Below, in pieces: positions 1 through 13,100 of a stretch of 64,000 nucleotides of DNA (position 1 is its first letter; each line of letters opens with the position of its first letter). The notes below the pieces were generated by a model that was not told the origin of the DNA, made no database searches, and worked only from the letters and a program-made list of their open reading frames with translations. This stretch comes from Bolinopsis microptera. Taxonomy: Eukaryota > Ctenophora > Tentaculata > Lobata > Bolinopsidae. The stretch lies in the NCBI RefSeq assembly GCF_026151205.1, contig NC_087074.1:5706001-5770000 (forward strand), in the 5' to 3' direction. The position numbers were made by a program, and so were the translations under genes.

Positions 1-575
1 CGGAGAACTCTTTGGCTTCGTACTCTCTTCACTTCTTTCTCCGCACAAAACTGTTTAATCCGAGGGAGGCCCTGTTATTCAAGGAAAGTTCTGAACCCTC
101 AATCAAGCGTTTAGTTCTAAAACTTTGGTTATGGAAATTGTAGTTTTGTAGCTTTTCTCATAACTATCGTCCTATCGAACTGATGATCAATAAACATCAC
201 GCAGTTTGCTACAATCAAGTTAGTAAAAGGGGTCGTTTACATATCAGCAGAGGGGTCTACCAAATTGCAAATGATTACGATTGACCATATAATATTGTAA
301 TTTTGGCACAATAGCACAATAGCACAATAAGCGATACCCAGATTTAAAATTTAAACAATTTGTAATCGTATTGCCATGCAGTGTTTGTGTAACTGTAGTT
401 AGTAATTTCGCTTTTCTTGTCAAAAAGTTAATATTTATTTCCTTCGATAGTAAATTATTTTGTCCCAAATTCATATATGTTCTAATAATATAAAATTGTT
501 TTGAGACCAATACAATGTCAATAAGTTATGTGACATGTAAGGCGCCAAAGACAAATTGCTAAAAGGCGCGGCGCA
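1..575. other. non-genic sequence
   Basis: No protein with recognisable domains, no exon with paired splice sites and no RNA gene was seen here. The open frames are short and lack composition typical of coding DNA. Confidence 0.5.
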
Positions 576-843
576 ACTGCCACTAACTGCCACAAACTGC
601 CACTAACTGCTACAAACTGCTACTAACTGCTACAAACTGCCACTAACTGCCACTAACTGCCACTAACTGCTGCAAACGGCGCGCGCAGTGCGTGGGCGCT
701 ATTGTAGCAGTTAGTGGCAGTTAGTGGCAGTTAGTGGCAGTTTGTAGCAGTTAGTGGCAGTTTGTAGCAGTTAGTGGCAGTTTGTGGCAGTTAGTGGCAG
801 TTAGTGGCAGTTTGTAGCAGTTAGTAGCAGTTAGTGACAGTTT
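576..843. repeat. inverted pair of 10-bp tandem arrays
   Basis: The left array (about 576-669) repeats the decamer CACTAACTGC and variants such as CACAAACTGC. The right array (about 699-843) repeats the reverse complement GCAGTTAGTG/GCAGTTTGTG. They are separated by a GC-rich spacer (about 670-698) rich in GCGC. The two arrays could pair as a long imperfect hairpin. Open frames across it simply translate the repeat. Confidence 0.85.
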
Positions 844-2138
844 CTTTGCACTTTGCTCCTCCTGTGTATAGTCTATGTAATAAGCGCCATGAGTTGGCAC
901 AGAATTTTTTGTCTCTGATTTTGATAAATTTGGTACCAAAAGTTGCCTCTAAGTGTGAATAATGCAAATTCACCGTGTAGCAAAATAACGTCGAGCTATA
1001 TGTGGCCCTCCTGTGCATTACAAGAATGTACAAAGGACGAAAAATGGGTAATTTATTGCTTAAAATGCCTATAACTCCTAAAATTTTGAATATTTTGAAA
1101 TAATTATTACAGTATCGTAATGAGCTTAGTCAGACGCAACTTTTGGTTTCATTTTCGTCTCATAAACGCACTAGATTCATAGCCTCATTCATGTATGTCA
1201 CGATTCTTTGTTGTACGAAGGTGATTTTATTCGTTGTTAAAGTTTTAAGCAAAATTTGGGCAGAAGATAACATGGTATGATGAATAACCCCGGATAACAT
1301 GTTATGATAACATGGTATGATGAATAACAAAACCCTGGATGGCTAAATATAAGTTTTAAAAGTTCATTACATTGAAATGGGCTGACCACTGAACCAAGGC
1401 ATAATGCAATAGTGAGACCTACTATGTACCGGCTACCAGACATATAATGAATGTAAGGTGTAGCTGCTGATTCCACTCTTAAAGTTCGCCACTTAAGACC
1501 TATCAAGTCCTGTTAGATTTTAACACAGGCTAGGTTCATGCAATCGATGTGGTAGAACACATGTTTCCATTATATCAGAGAAGAATTTCAAACAATATAC
1601 ACATAATATAACAATTACCCTATATAAAAATTCAATATAAATGCAATAGAAAACTACATAAAATTTATAAACACCCTTTAAGTAAGCCAGTTTAAAGAAC
1701 TGGCTCCAAATTTATATCTAATTCTTCTATTTTTACTCAATGAAACTAATAAATCAATGAAACTAATAAATCAATGTTTTAGCTCATTTTACAAAGTCAA
1801 ATATTTAAAACAATTAAAATTGTATAGTGCTCAATTTGTAAATGACTAGTTGATCTTTGCTATTGGAAGTTTGTCAAGGACTGGCAGCTAGCGGGGCAAG
1901 GAATGCACGGGCTTAGGGGCTTTTGTGCACACCAGAACACTAGCTCGGTAGATTTTTGGAAACTAGAAGGACTGAAAACTAAAATTGTTTTTGGTGGAGG
2001 CTGAGGCATGTTTTTGAGAGGGACGGTATAATAGCTTGTGGTAACAACTGGCCTTTACTTTAATAGGATGAAGTTTTAGTTTTAGGACAGGAAGAAGGCA
2101 TTAAGAAGATTTGCTCTTTGTTTACAAGGCAGAATATA
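844..2138. other. non-genic sequence
   Basis: No gene is supported. A short direct duplication (GATAACATGGTATGATGAATAAC) near 1267-1328 and AT-rich DNA are all that stand out. Confidence 0.5.
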
Positions 2139-2151
2139 AGCAATGTTGGTT

Positions 2152-2510
2152 TTTTTTCTAGACACTTATTTTACTTCGGTGTATTCCAACAGCCACAATG
2201 TTACACAAGTGCAACCAGCCAATTACAGGAAGCCGAAGGATCTTTTTGGCCAGTGACGGTTAAGGTAGTGTGTACCATACTTTCTTCGTCCGAGACTTTG
2301 CTGCAATGTGCAGCTCCTCATTTAACCCTCACACCCGATTTCTCGAGTATTCGGCTGAGTAGACCGGGGGGCTGCATAGACCACTCATGATCCTTAGCTG
2401 AACGTCGACGACGCTCACCCCACGACCAGGCAGTCAGTGGGTTTCGAACTCGCAACCTAACGATTGTAAGACAGGCGTTCTAACCAACTGCGCTACCTGG
2501 CCGTTATAAT
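2152..2510 (-). mobile_element. tRNA-derived SINE
   Basis: On the minus strand, 2503 down to about 2430 reads as a tRNA-related head. It has an A-box-like segment (TAGCGCAGTTGG), a B-box-like segment (GAGTTCGAAACCC) and a pairing acceptor stem (GGCCAGG with CCTGGTC). A body of about 270 bp follows toward lower coordinates, ending in a T-run on the plus strand (2151-2157), that is, a short poly(A) tail. A direct repeat AGCAATGTTGGTT lies at 2139-2151 and 2511-2523 and fits a target-site duplication. The combination of tRNA head, A-tail and target duplication is the usual SINE structure. No family name is assigned. Confidence 0.8.
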
Positions 2511-3318
2511 AGCAATGTTGGTTATAATACTGCACTACTACTTTTTAACCCTCTCTCTCCTCTAAGAGCTATGACTGTTGTTCTCAAAAGGTCAAATCTT
2601 ACTCTCTTCCTAATAAATATCATGATTTATTCGTTTATCCAAACTTATAAATCAGGAGGACGGCTGATAATTAGTCACATTATTAGCTCTTTTAGATTTG
2701 ACAATAAAGTTTTGTTTGCAGCATTTCCATTGCTTACTCATTTTCTGCTTCTGGTCTGTATTATTTTAGTTTTATCAATATTATATTTAATTAGATCATT
2801 CAATGATTAGTTCATCTGATACCGTTTTATCTTACATTCTATACTTTAATACAATGTAATGTGCTACTTAAAGATAAGTACTTACATATTGTTGTTGACT
2901 CTAACATTTACCGATGTAAATTTAGTCCAAAGAATCCTTCTAAAAGTTTATATCATGACAAAAGTATAATTCGGGCGATTGATATGGTCATTCAAAGAGG
3001 AGTTTGAACTAAGTTGAGTTAAATGTGTGTTAAAGATAAAGTTGTTTTCTTATGAGAATGGTGTAATCAGGGCACGTGTTAATGAAAAATGTACGTGTCC
3101 TTCCACAATCCCTTCTGTTGGGTCACACGTTATTGGGAACTGAGATCGCTATCGTGTAACTAGAAGCAGTATATGCAAAGTAACTTTGGTGATAGGTGAT
3201 AGGCAATATGAAATTACACATCTTACTTTAACTTTATCCCGTCACCCATGGACTTATTAATTAACGGCTGGTGGTGGTGTCATCGTTTGTCGTACTCAAA
3301 ACGTTTCGCGGTTGCGAA

Positions 3319-3470
3319 TGCCGGCCCATCGAGGAAAATCTTTTTACTTTGTATTTTAACCATTATAAAGTATGATTAGTCGGATATAGTACTGAGTTCA
3401 AATAGTCTCTGAAACGAAAAAGCAAACATTTGATTTTTGTTTCGGCGACTGAATCGTTGATGGGCCGGCA
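3319..3470. mobile_element. possible small MITE with 12-bp terminal inverted repeats
   Basis: TGCCGGCCCATC at 3319-3330 is perfectly inverted at 3459-3470. The interior is AT-rich and non-coding. No target duplication was identified, so it could be a chance palindrome. Confidence 0.35.
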
Positions 3471-4118
3471 AATATTTGTTGTCGAGTAGTGTTGAATACT
3501 CATATTAACATGATTATTGATTTAATTTAGGAATTGTATATAACTATCTTTGACCAAGTTTAATTGTTAATGAGAATGCACCCCAGCACTGGGCGCGCGC
3601 TGCGGCTTTGATGTTAGCGGCTACAAGCTTGAAGCTAGGCAGCCGCAGAAAAAACGCTGTACGCGTTCACAGTTCAGCGTACGGCTTTTCGTTTTTAATT
3701 TTACAAATGACAAAGCAACTTTTAATGATTATTAATGGAATTATAGGATATTTATAATTCAATATGTATTGATTCTTCTGTGGAAAATAAAAATTGTATT
3801 TTACTTTTTCGTGGCACACCTGTGCATTTTAAGTTGTTGTGCCACTATATTCTTAAAGTTTAAATTATTATGATATATTTATTATTTATTTATAATTTAG
3901 ATTTATATAATTAATTATATAAATATAATCTTAATTATTGAATATTCATTCGAGTGAATCAATTGAATCTTTATGAATTATATATGAATTTATATAGGGT
4001 CATTGTAATATTATGTGTATATTTTTTGAATTTATCTTTATGAATTATGTCATCATTGATCAATTTAACAACTTTTCTTATTTGAAGGATATGGGACCAT
4101 AAATATGTCACTAGAGAA

Positions 4119-7100
4119 ATGTCCTACAGGAATAATGAGCCACAGGTAATTCAGAACGGTCTATATTACATTTTTATTGATTATTGGATTTCCTGCTTTT
4201 AAACAGTTTTGATGCAAAAGGTATTTTGTGCATATAAATTGGTCAGATAATTGATCAACATTGTCCTAGATTTCCAATAATGATGATACTTTTTCTCAGG
4301 ATAATCACATAGTTCAAACCAATAATGGCAGACCATCAAATCATTCAAGATCTGATAACAAAAATGTAAGTTTATTTGTACTACTTTAATGTAGCACAAA
4401 TTTATTGCTTCAGGCTCAAACCTGTTTTTATTCTTGGTTGAATATGGCGTTGAGTTTTTTAAACATTGATATGCATACATTTTCAGAGGCATCAGTCTCA
4501 TATAGGGAGACACAGGGAACAAAATGGAAGGCCTCATTATGACAGGGAACGATCTAGTGATGTCTATCGACCAAGATACCCAAGTAACTCATCTGACATG
4601 AGAGATGGCAGAGATAATCGATATAATCCTAGAGGAAATGGACAACACTATCCTGAACCAGTGAACAACAGACCCGACAATCAGCATCCTGTTCAAGAAA
4701 ACAAACACGATCAGAGCACCCTTAAAGTCGAGGTGGCAGAAATAAATCTGCAGAGCCTGAAGACTACACTAATACCCCTGAATATCAGCTATGGGAGAAG
4801 CTTAGTAAAAAGATTAAGGATTGGAACAGTGAGCGAAAGGAAATCTTTCATATGACTTTTCCTGACAAGGTATGCTTATCAAAAATCGTTGATATCGCTT
4901 TTTCAAAATTATAACAATCATTTTTATCAAGTAAGTAATTGGACATTAATTATGTTTAAATTGTACACTAAATTATCATATCATTAAAAAAAGTCTTATA
5001 ATTTCCATTTTCAGTATATGGAATATTTTGGGGTTATCCAAGTATTTCTTCAAGAACCAGACAACAAATATAGCAGTAAATGTGTGAGGATTTCCAGTCT
5101 AACTGATGTTTACGAACTAAAAAGTATCCTGAAGGAAAAGTTTTCGCTTCATCGTGATTTAAACCCACATCGATTGAATGTCTATGAAGTTCACTTGGGT
5201 TCACGTAAGTATAGGTTCTAAAATTATTTGACGAGGTGAGTTAGATTAAAGTGAGCTATTAAAATTTTTGTAACTACATTAAACATTAAGTTTTAACTCA
5301 GTTTTAAAATTTCAGCGGAACTAGAATTAGAACCAGATATGTTCCCCATACAAATTCAATTGGAGTGGGGTAGCAACAGGAGTGATGGTCGATTTGTTCT
5401 AAAACTTCACAGCGACGTTCCTATCTCACAAGACGTGTTTGGGGATGTGGCCACCTTTAAAAAGGCCAACAGTAATGGTAGGATATTTTATATAATGTGA
5501 TACTAGTCATCTTTTTGACGAAATAGAAATGGCCTGTCAAGAATGAAGCTAAAGATTATGTCCAGCTTTTCTCACAATAAAAACTCAATCTAGGGTACTC
5601 GCTTCTAATCCTATACATCGATTTTCAGTGCTACAGCTACAAAGGCACCGGAAAGCAATATTAGATCAGAAACTGAAGGTTTCTTCAAGGACTCGGCCGA
5701 GCCCACTGGAGGACCACTCCGTGTGCACGCAGACACCATCAACAGTAACCAACCCTACAAGACACTGCTGGTCTCCAACACGGATAATGCCTGGTTTGTG
5801 CTGAAGGAGATGTTGGAGAAGTATGATATCAGGGGTTGTGGTCCGGAGGAGTTTGCTCTCTTCCAGATCACTGTTAGAGGCGACACTGGCAAGGTACCTA
5901 GCTCGGGGGGGGGGGGGGGGGGGGGGCTAGCTTATATTTACTAGTTTCATATCTCTAACCTTTAACTTGTGATAAATTGTGCTGTGATTCAATCACAAAA
6001 TGTTTACGTTACCTTTATTGGCTTTCGCTTTTCGCGTTTCAGTCGCTATAAATAGCGATTATAAAATTATTATCAGTCATGATACGAGACAGACTTAATT
6101 GCAATGGAATTCAAAGTTATGTGCCAGCACAAAAGCTTTTCCATTGCAGCACTATCGTTAGATAAAAACTGATAATACTCCACTATAATAAATGAAAGTT
6201 TTAAGAAAGTTCAAACTAATTACTAAGCTACTTTACAACTAAATTTCTTTGTTTCAGGCTGACGAACATTTATTAAGCAACAATGACTGTCCTATGGCGA
6301 TCTTGAAGAAGAGAGACACCGACACAAGTATAACATTTGAAATGAGGAGAAGGCCGCTCAATGCATTCCCTGATATCCCTGATGAGTTTGATGAGGACCT
6401 CATGCAGTCTCGGAACGATGGCACGCTCTCAAGAAGGGTTAGTTATTAATTTACATATTAGTTATTAATTTACATATTAGTTATTAATTTACATATTATG
6501 TTTTATCTAATCTTATCTAGAGTAAAATTAAATTCTCACCACTTTTTTTTCTTAACATGCATCATTTTTGATCCCAGCTAGCTTCAGAATCTCTTATGTA
6601 TTTTATCTTGGGTGATTATAGTTCTTATAATATTATGTAATACTTGAACAACTTTACTAGTGTCCAAATCTAAATCTATCTGATCAAATCTAACATTTTG
6701 AGATACTTGACCACTGCAATGAATACGATTTATCTGCTGTTTGCAGTAATTGAGTGTTAAGGACTCTAATTTCAAACTCATTATCATCTAACAATTACCT
6801 TCAGAGACCCCCAAATTATGCAAAGAATGTGCCGTATCTGTTGGAGATAAACGCAAGACCGGGAGAGCCACCCATTATATTCTATCTTGACAACCACATC
6901 ACCGAGATTGGATCTCTGAGACAGAACAAGTTTAACTATTTGTTCCTTCCTGGCCCGGATGTTGATCAGGTAGGTTAAATGGGCGTTTCCGGATACGATT
7001 TATTTTCATCTTTAATCCTGTTATCTTGGAATGATAAGAATGAATAGATCACCAGATTGATTACAGAAATATTTATCAATATGTTTATAACAGGATTTTA

Positions 7101-10100
7101 CCACAATACAAATTGAATTATCTAAATATTCGTAGGTGCACTGTATAATAAAACAGGATCCCTACTGTATGATAATCTACCCCTGCTCCTCCGAACCAAC
7201 CTTTGTCAATGGTACCCGGATCCCGGACTCCGTCCCGCTCCACCCTGATGACGTCATCACTATCGGACGGAGCTACAAGTTTCAATTTGTAGTGCCGTAT
7301 TTCGAGCGTCCTGACGACGGTAGGGGGTTGAGAAACAACCGGGCACAACCTGATCAGTACTACAAGGGACAATAGACAGCTTCGTGCCAGTGGTGGATCA
7401 GAGGGACAGGGACTCTAACACTTCCGAGAATGTGGAGACCTGTGTTTGGTGTGAAAGGAGGTGACGTTGAGAGGATTTCTACCCTCAGAAAGGTACGTTT
7501 TTGGATGTACAGTTATCATTTAAAGATTTACATCTTGTTACCTTTGTCATATCACTAATTACTTCGATTATGGTATTCACTTTTCTAAGTAGGTCAATTA
7601 TAACAGGCTATTTTCCACAGGAAACAGAGATCGGAGGAGACCCACCTCCACGAGACTCACCATCACGTGACAGCAACCCAAACAGCATTGCAGATCAGAC
7701 CTTCAGGGAGCTCAACAAACCCAGGATCAGTGTTTCATCAGACCGTCCACCCGTAGTAGCTAACCACGAGTCAGAGTTTCCTGTTAAAGCTCGACCACCT
7801 CAAGTGGAGGATCAGGAGAACCTGCCCCTGGTCAATGGTTCAGAACCACCAGCTGAATTCCAGTTCACTACAGTACATCCCCGTGATAGGAACAGACAAC
7901 CAACTCCTCCACAGGATGTTCCCAGAGAACGGCCACTTTGGGACAGGCCTCCTCGGGAAATACTCGACTCTAGAACTACGGTTAATCCTCGAAGTGTGGA
8001 TCCCAGGAATAGGGAACCTAGAAGAGATGACCCCCGTAATGGTCCTAGGTCGCCCAGTCGGCGAGACTCACGAGACACACGTGGTCCTAGAGATCGTGGT
8101 AGACATCCCAGGTACAGTGGTGAGCTGAACGGTCCAGATGGTCGAGATCCTCATCCTCGAGATGTTCCCAGAAGTAGAGAAAGTTCCGGCGATCCACGGG
8201 GTAGACCTGATCCTAGAGATCACAGACACCGGGGAGAGAGAAGAGAAGATCCGAGAGATCGGAGACCAGACCCACGAGACAGAGATCACCCCAGAATGAA
8301 AGGGGATCCCAACATCCGACCATCTTCCAGGGATGGGCCCAGAGGCGACGATCACAAGGACCGTAGAGATGATCCCAGAGATCGACGTGATAGAAGACCT
8401 GATACCAGAGACCGGCGCTCTGATCCACGATACGATCCTAGAGATAGGAGATACGATCCCAGGGATGATCTTAGAGATAGGAGAGATCCACGTCGGGATC
8501 AAAGATCCGATCGTCCTCCACATCGCGACAGAAGAGATGACCCTAGAGACGGACCTCCAACCTGTCCACTTCCAACTCCTCCCTTGCCAGAGCAACCTGA
8601 TGTTGGATTTGACGAAACCCCGGAGCCTTTCCAACCAATTGATTTAGCTCCACCAGAGAAAGAAGACCCAGTCTACACTCAAATCAACTGGCTGACCAAG
8701 AAAAGGCCTTCTTCTCCTCCACCCAAAGAGTACTCTCCGAAGGACGCTGAGATCTCTACTCCAGTTGACCCCCGATGGTCTAGAAGTAGCCCTGAACTAG
8801 ATGAAGCTGCTATGATTGTCGAGGACCTGGACGAGCTTAACATTCTCCCAGTGTCCCTGGAACTTCAGGTACCAACTTGTACTTGGTCTTGAATAAGTGT
8901 CTACTTGTCTAGAAATAATCCCTGACAAACTCGGGCAACTCCCTGTTGTTGGGAATGTTAGTTTCAATTTTAAATTGTAAAAATATTGAGCATCTCTTTT
9001 AACCACACAATATTGGCAGGTAACAAATGATACACTGGACCTCATGCAGACTGCTCCTCCCTTGGAACCCTCAGAACCAGATCTAGAGCTTATACTTCCT
9101 GTCTTCTTCGTGTTCGATCCGGCTAATATAGAAACTATCCTGGATACTATCGTATACAAGGTGGGTGATGATTATATTATGGCGGTGTCTATTTGAACGA
9201 ATTATCGACGGATTCTGTTGAAGATCGCATCTATGTTACATGCCAGATTGATTCACTAATGATAACCGAATTCCATTCAAGTTACTTTTAAACGGTTAAA
9301 TTATAACAACATGCTAGTCAATAATCTAATTTCCTTGCCATATTTGCCCTTTTTTGACTGAACAAAATCTCTTCATGAGGTCTTCGTCCCAATTTACCTA
9401 GATACTATTCTAAGGCACCTTTCATTAGAAATATTTGTTATTATTAGAAATATTTGTTACAGAAATATTTGTTATTATTAGAAATATTTGTTACAGAAAT
9501 ATTTGTTATTATTAGAAATATTTGTTATTATTATTACAGTCCCTGTCTCCGTGGTATTTAACAAGTAGCACAGTTTTTGCGGGGGCCGTGGTTACCCTTC
9601 ATTAATGTATCCCTGTGTAATTTGATAGCATTTTGAGTGCATATTTCGGGCCTGAAATGCGAGAAGGGGGCCGTTCAGTGGCTGTTCCTAGATAACATAC
9701 TTGACATTCTTTTAGCGTGTACACTTAATAACCATAATAACATTCCATTACATTAGGACTGGGGAGATCAGGCATTAGGGAGCGCTGTAATGGTATCTCC
9801 ATTATTTGAACACTCATCATCCCACATTCTTTAGACCTTTAAAATCAATTTTAGAGTTCAATGCTCTTTGTATGTCTACAAGGTCACGTTACTTTAAACA
9901 TACCTTCGTAATGATAAGGAAGTTAACACCCAGACAGTAGCTTCCAAGTATAGTTTGTTAGTTTACACTCAATCTAATACAGTACCCCTCCCCTATTGGA
10001 GTATTGCCAAACATTTCACCACACTCAATAATCAGCTGATTCTATCCAGCTACACACAGTTCCACACCTATTTATATCTAGATATTCTGCATTCCCCAGT

Positions 10101-13100
10101 TCCCTCCCTATTTTCATCCAGCAATGGGATTCACGTAGTCTAGTTCAACACGCACTATAGTTCGACAACATAAGTTCGCCAGATGTCTTACATACCTGTC
10201 GAACTTGGGTACGTGTCGAACTAGAGTCCAAAATAAATTGATATCCGACTGTATCCCATTTTCCGGCTCAGCAGCTAAATCTCTAGACCGGTACCTGGTG
10301 ACTAATCGTATGTGATAATATCTCAATAGAAAGTGTGGTATGTTGTAGATATTTATAGCTAGCATACTCTACAATCTAGATCTATAAAACGGCGTACGAG
10401 TTTCCACGATAGTCTTTTATCTCTCCGCTAAGTCTACAATTTTCTATTATTTAATAAAATGTTCAAAGATATGGATTATAGAGTTCGGTACATTTTAGAC
10501 CTCATTGGATACAGCAGAATAAATGTGAGAATGTACTCTAGTTCGACAGTCGAAGTTTTCTTGTAGAACTTTAGTACGTGTCGACCTTGAGTCCAAGTAG
10601 CGCACTTAAGTTCGACAGAGTCGAACCTTAGGGTTTGTCGAACTAGAGTGCGTGTCGAACTACAGTACGTATACCCAGCTGCAATGGTCACCGTAATAGC
10701 CTCCCCTTTAATAGCCACCATCGCTCAGACACTAAATAATCTAATTACACCAGAGAGGTGGAACTTGACCACATTCCAAAAGAGTCTTCCTTCTTTATAA
10801 TCAGACTGCTAGCAGGCTGCTAGCTTAACTGAGAAAATTAAATCTGCAGGAAGCCCCGTCTAGTTCAGTAATGTACGACTCTCTTCAGAGGGTTTCAGTA
10901 AATCTCGTGTATATCCTACACGATTCTAGTTATTATTGACTTGGCAGTGGGCTGGGTCTTGATCTGAAAAGGTGTAATTCTTATTTCACATTTCTAAGAT
11001 TTCATGACTTTTTCCTTGCACAAGGTTACATGACACTAGGTGTGAAGTGACACTTTATATAATTGTAACTTCATTCTCAGTCCAGATCCGATAATGATAT
11101 GCTGTAACTTGTATGAAAAGCATTAATAGAACCCTTTACGTCACACATTTGAAACGTTTCTGGAATGTAGAATGACTTAAAAAATTAAAAGTAGGTTAAG
11201 GAAGCTATAACCGGGGGAACGAGCCTAATAGTTCTGGTTAGGAAACTTAATAGTTCAACCTTTAAACACACGACTGTAACGAAATATTGGTAAAATAACT
11301 TTTAATGTAATTCTAGCGGCGTTGACTAATGAGGATGATTTGATGTTACTTGAGTCCCCCCCCTTAATTAACTCTCATATGACAGATTTAGAAACTTTAA
11401 TCGTGTCTTATGTTCGCCAAAAAATGCGACATTTACTTAAACATAGTTTTCGCGGGAACGTTAATCAACCGTAATTGAAGATTACCAAGTTTGCAGTTGA
11501 TGAGAGCTGTAGAATGTAGTGTAGTTGGTATGGAATGTTTTACACGTGCTATCACGTGCTATCACGTGTTTGTTTTGTGTGGATAATGTACACAACATTG
11601 TTATCTGCTCAGCTAAACACCTGTTCCCATAACTCATAATTAGTTTGTAGCCTTTAGGATATTCACGCAAATTATGGGTTTTAAATACAGGTTCAATTAA
11701 AAGATATGTAGAACACGCGGAATTTGGCATTTAATTCTATATTAAGATATTCGCCTGATACGATGTGATATTCTGATGCGGTTAAGTCTCGGTTTTTATA
11801 AATAGAAGAGTTAACCGGGACTGTAAATTTCACCACATAATACTAATAACGGAACCTTAACACCCGATCTGGATCTGGGGAATAAATTGAGCCTTTAACA
11901 CTAGATATTGTGTTTCAGGAGTGCTCTTTAACACTCGATATTGTGTTTCAGGAGTGCCCTCAGACAATGTTTAGCCCCACCTACGCTATGTACGCTATCC
12001 TTCACGGCGCTGCACAGGACGAGAGTTATATCTGTAAAGAAGCGTTAGATCTCGTTATTGATTACTATCTCGGCGCAATACAGGTAAACAGTTATTTTTA
12101 GATTTAGTTATACATAAAATACTGATTGCTTTTACCGAATATTGGTTACATATTTGGAACGGGCTGCACTCCTTTTTAACAAAACAAGATCACACAAAAC
12201 GTTCTATTGGCTGTTGCAATTTGTTTCTAGAACAATCTAATCGGTTTTATTGTTTCAGTTGAGCAAGGAGTTTGTTGGAGGTTCATTGTTTTGGCTGACC
12301 AATACTTTAGAGCTTTACCATCTCCTGCAGACGCACCCTAAACTATCTGCCTTCAAAGACCAGGTATTTTATCATAACTACTACTCGTCAGGTGGTTTAA
12401 ATTACCAAACTTCTTGATCTAGTAGGTTTCTAGTTTTTACTAGAAATCTGCTGGAATGTTGGTTCAGCAATTTAAGTCCGTCAGACCTGTGATTTGCAGC
12501 GGTCAGATTGTGAACTTAAATTTGAAGGAGATGATTCTGGAAGGCCCGAGAGTTCTCGATATTGATTCTAAAAGCCCCGAGATTCCTCAATATTGATGCC
12601 AAAACATTAAGTCATTACAACATGACACTCACCTCACATTTAATAAAGCTAACAACACTATGATGATGTATCACATTTAAATGACACGCCCTCTTACATC
12701 AACAACTCTGACCCCCCTTATTACCCCCCTCTCTCTCTGTCTCTCTCTCTCTCTCTCTCTTGTAACCACATTAAACACGTGCCCAGGCTGATATGGGTCC
12801 AGTTGTTAAAGTTGCTATAAAGTCCAGCATTGACTCCTGTACTGAGCAGCTCATTCCTTATCTCAACATGTTCCTGCTGGACTCTGATATAGATACCAAG
12901 CTTCCGGAGGAGACAGTTATGAAGGTATGAGAGAAATCACGTGATCATGAGGAATCACGTGATCTTGAGGAATCACGTGATCGTGATAAATCACGTGATA
13001 ATGAGGAATCATGTGATCATCATTCAGTCTCATGAGATTTTTAGAGCTATCCCATGATAACTTAAATTCTAGTGATCTCGGTTCCTGTGCAAGAATGTAC

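Noticed and set aside
8068-8634. 188-codon minus-strand frame opposite the afadin linker exon
   Set aside because: Shadow of the biased Arg/Asp codons; the plus strand is clearly coding.
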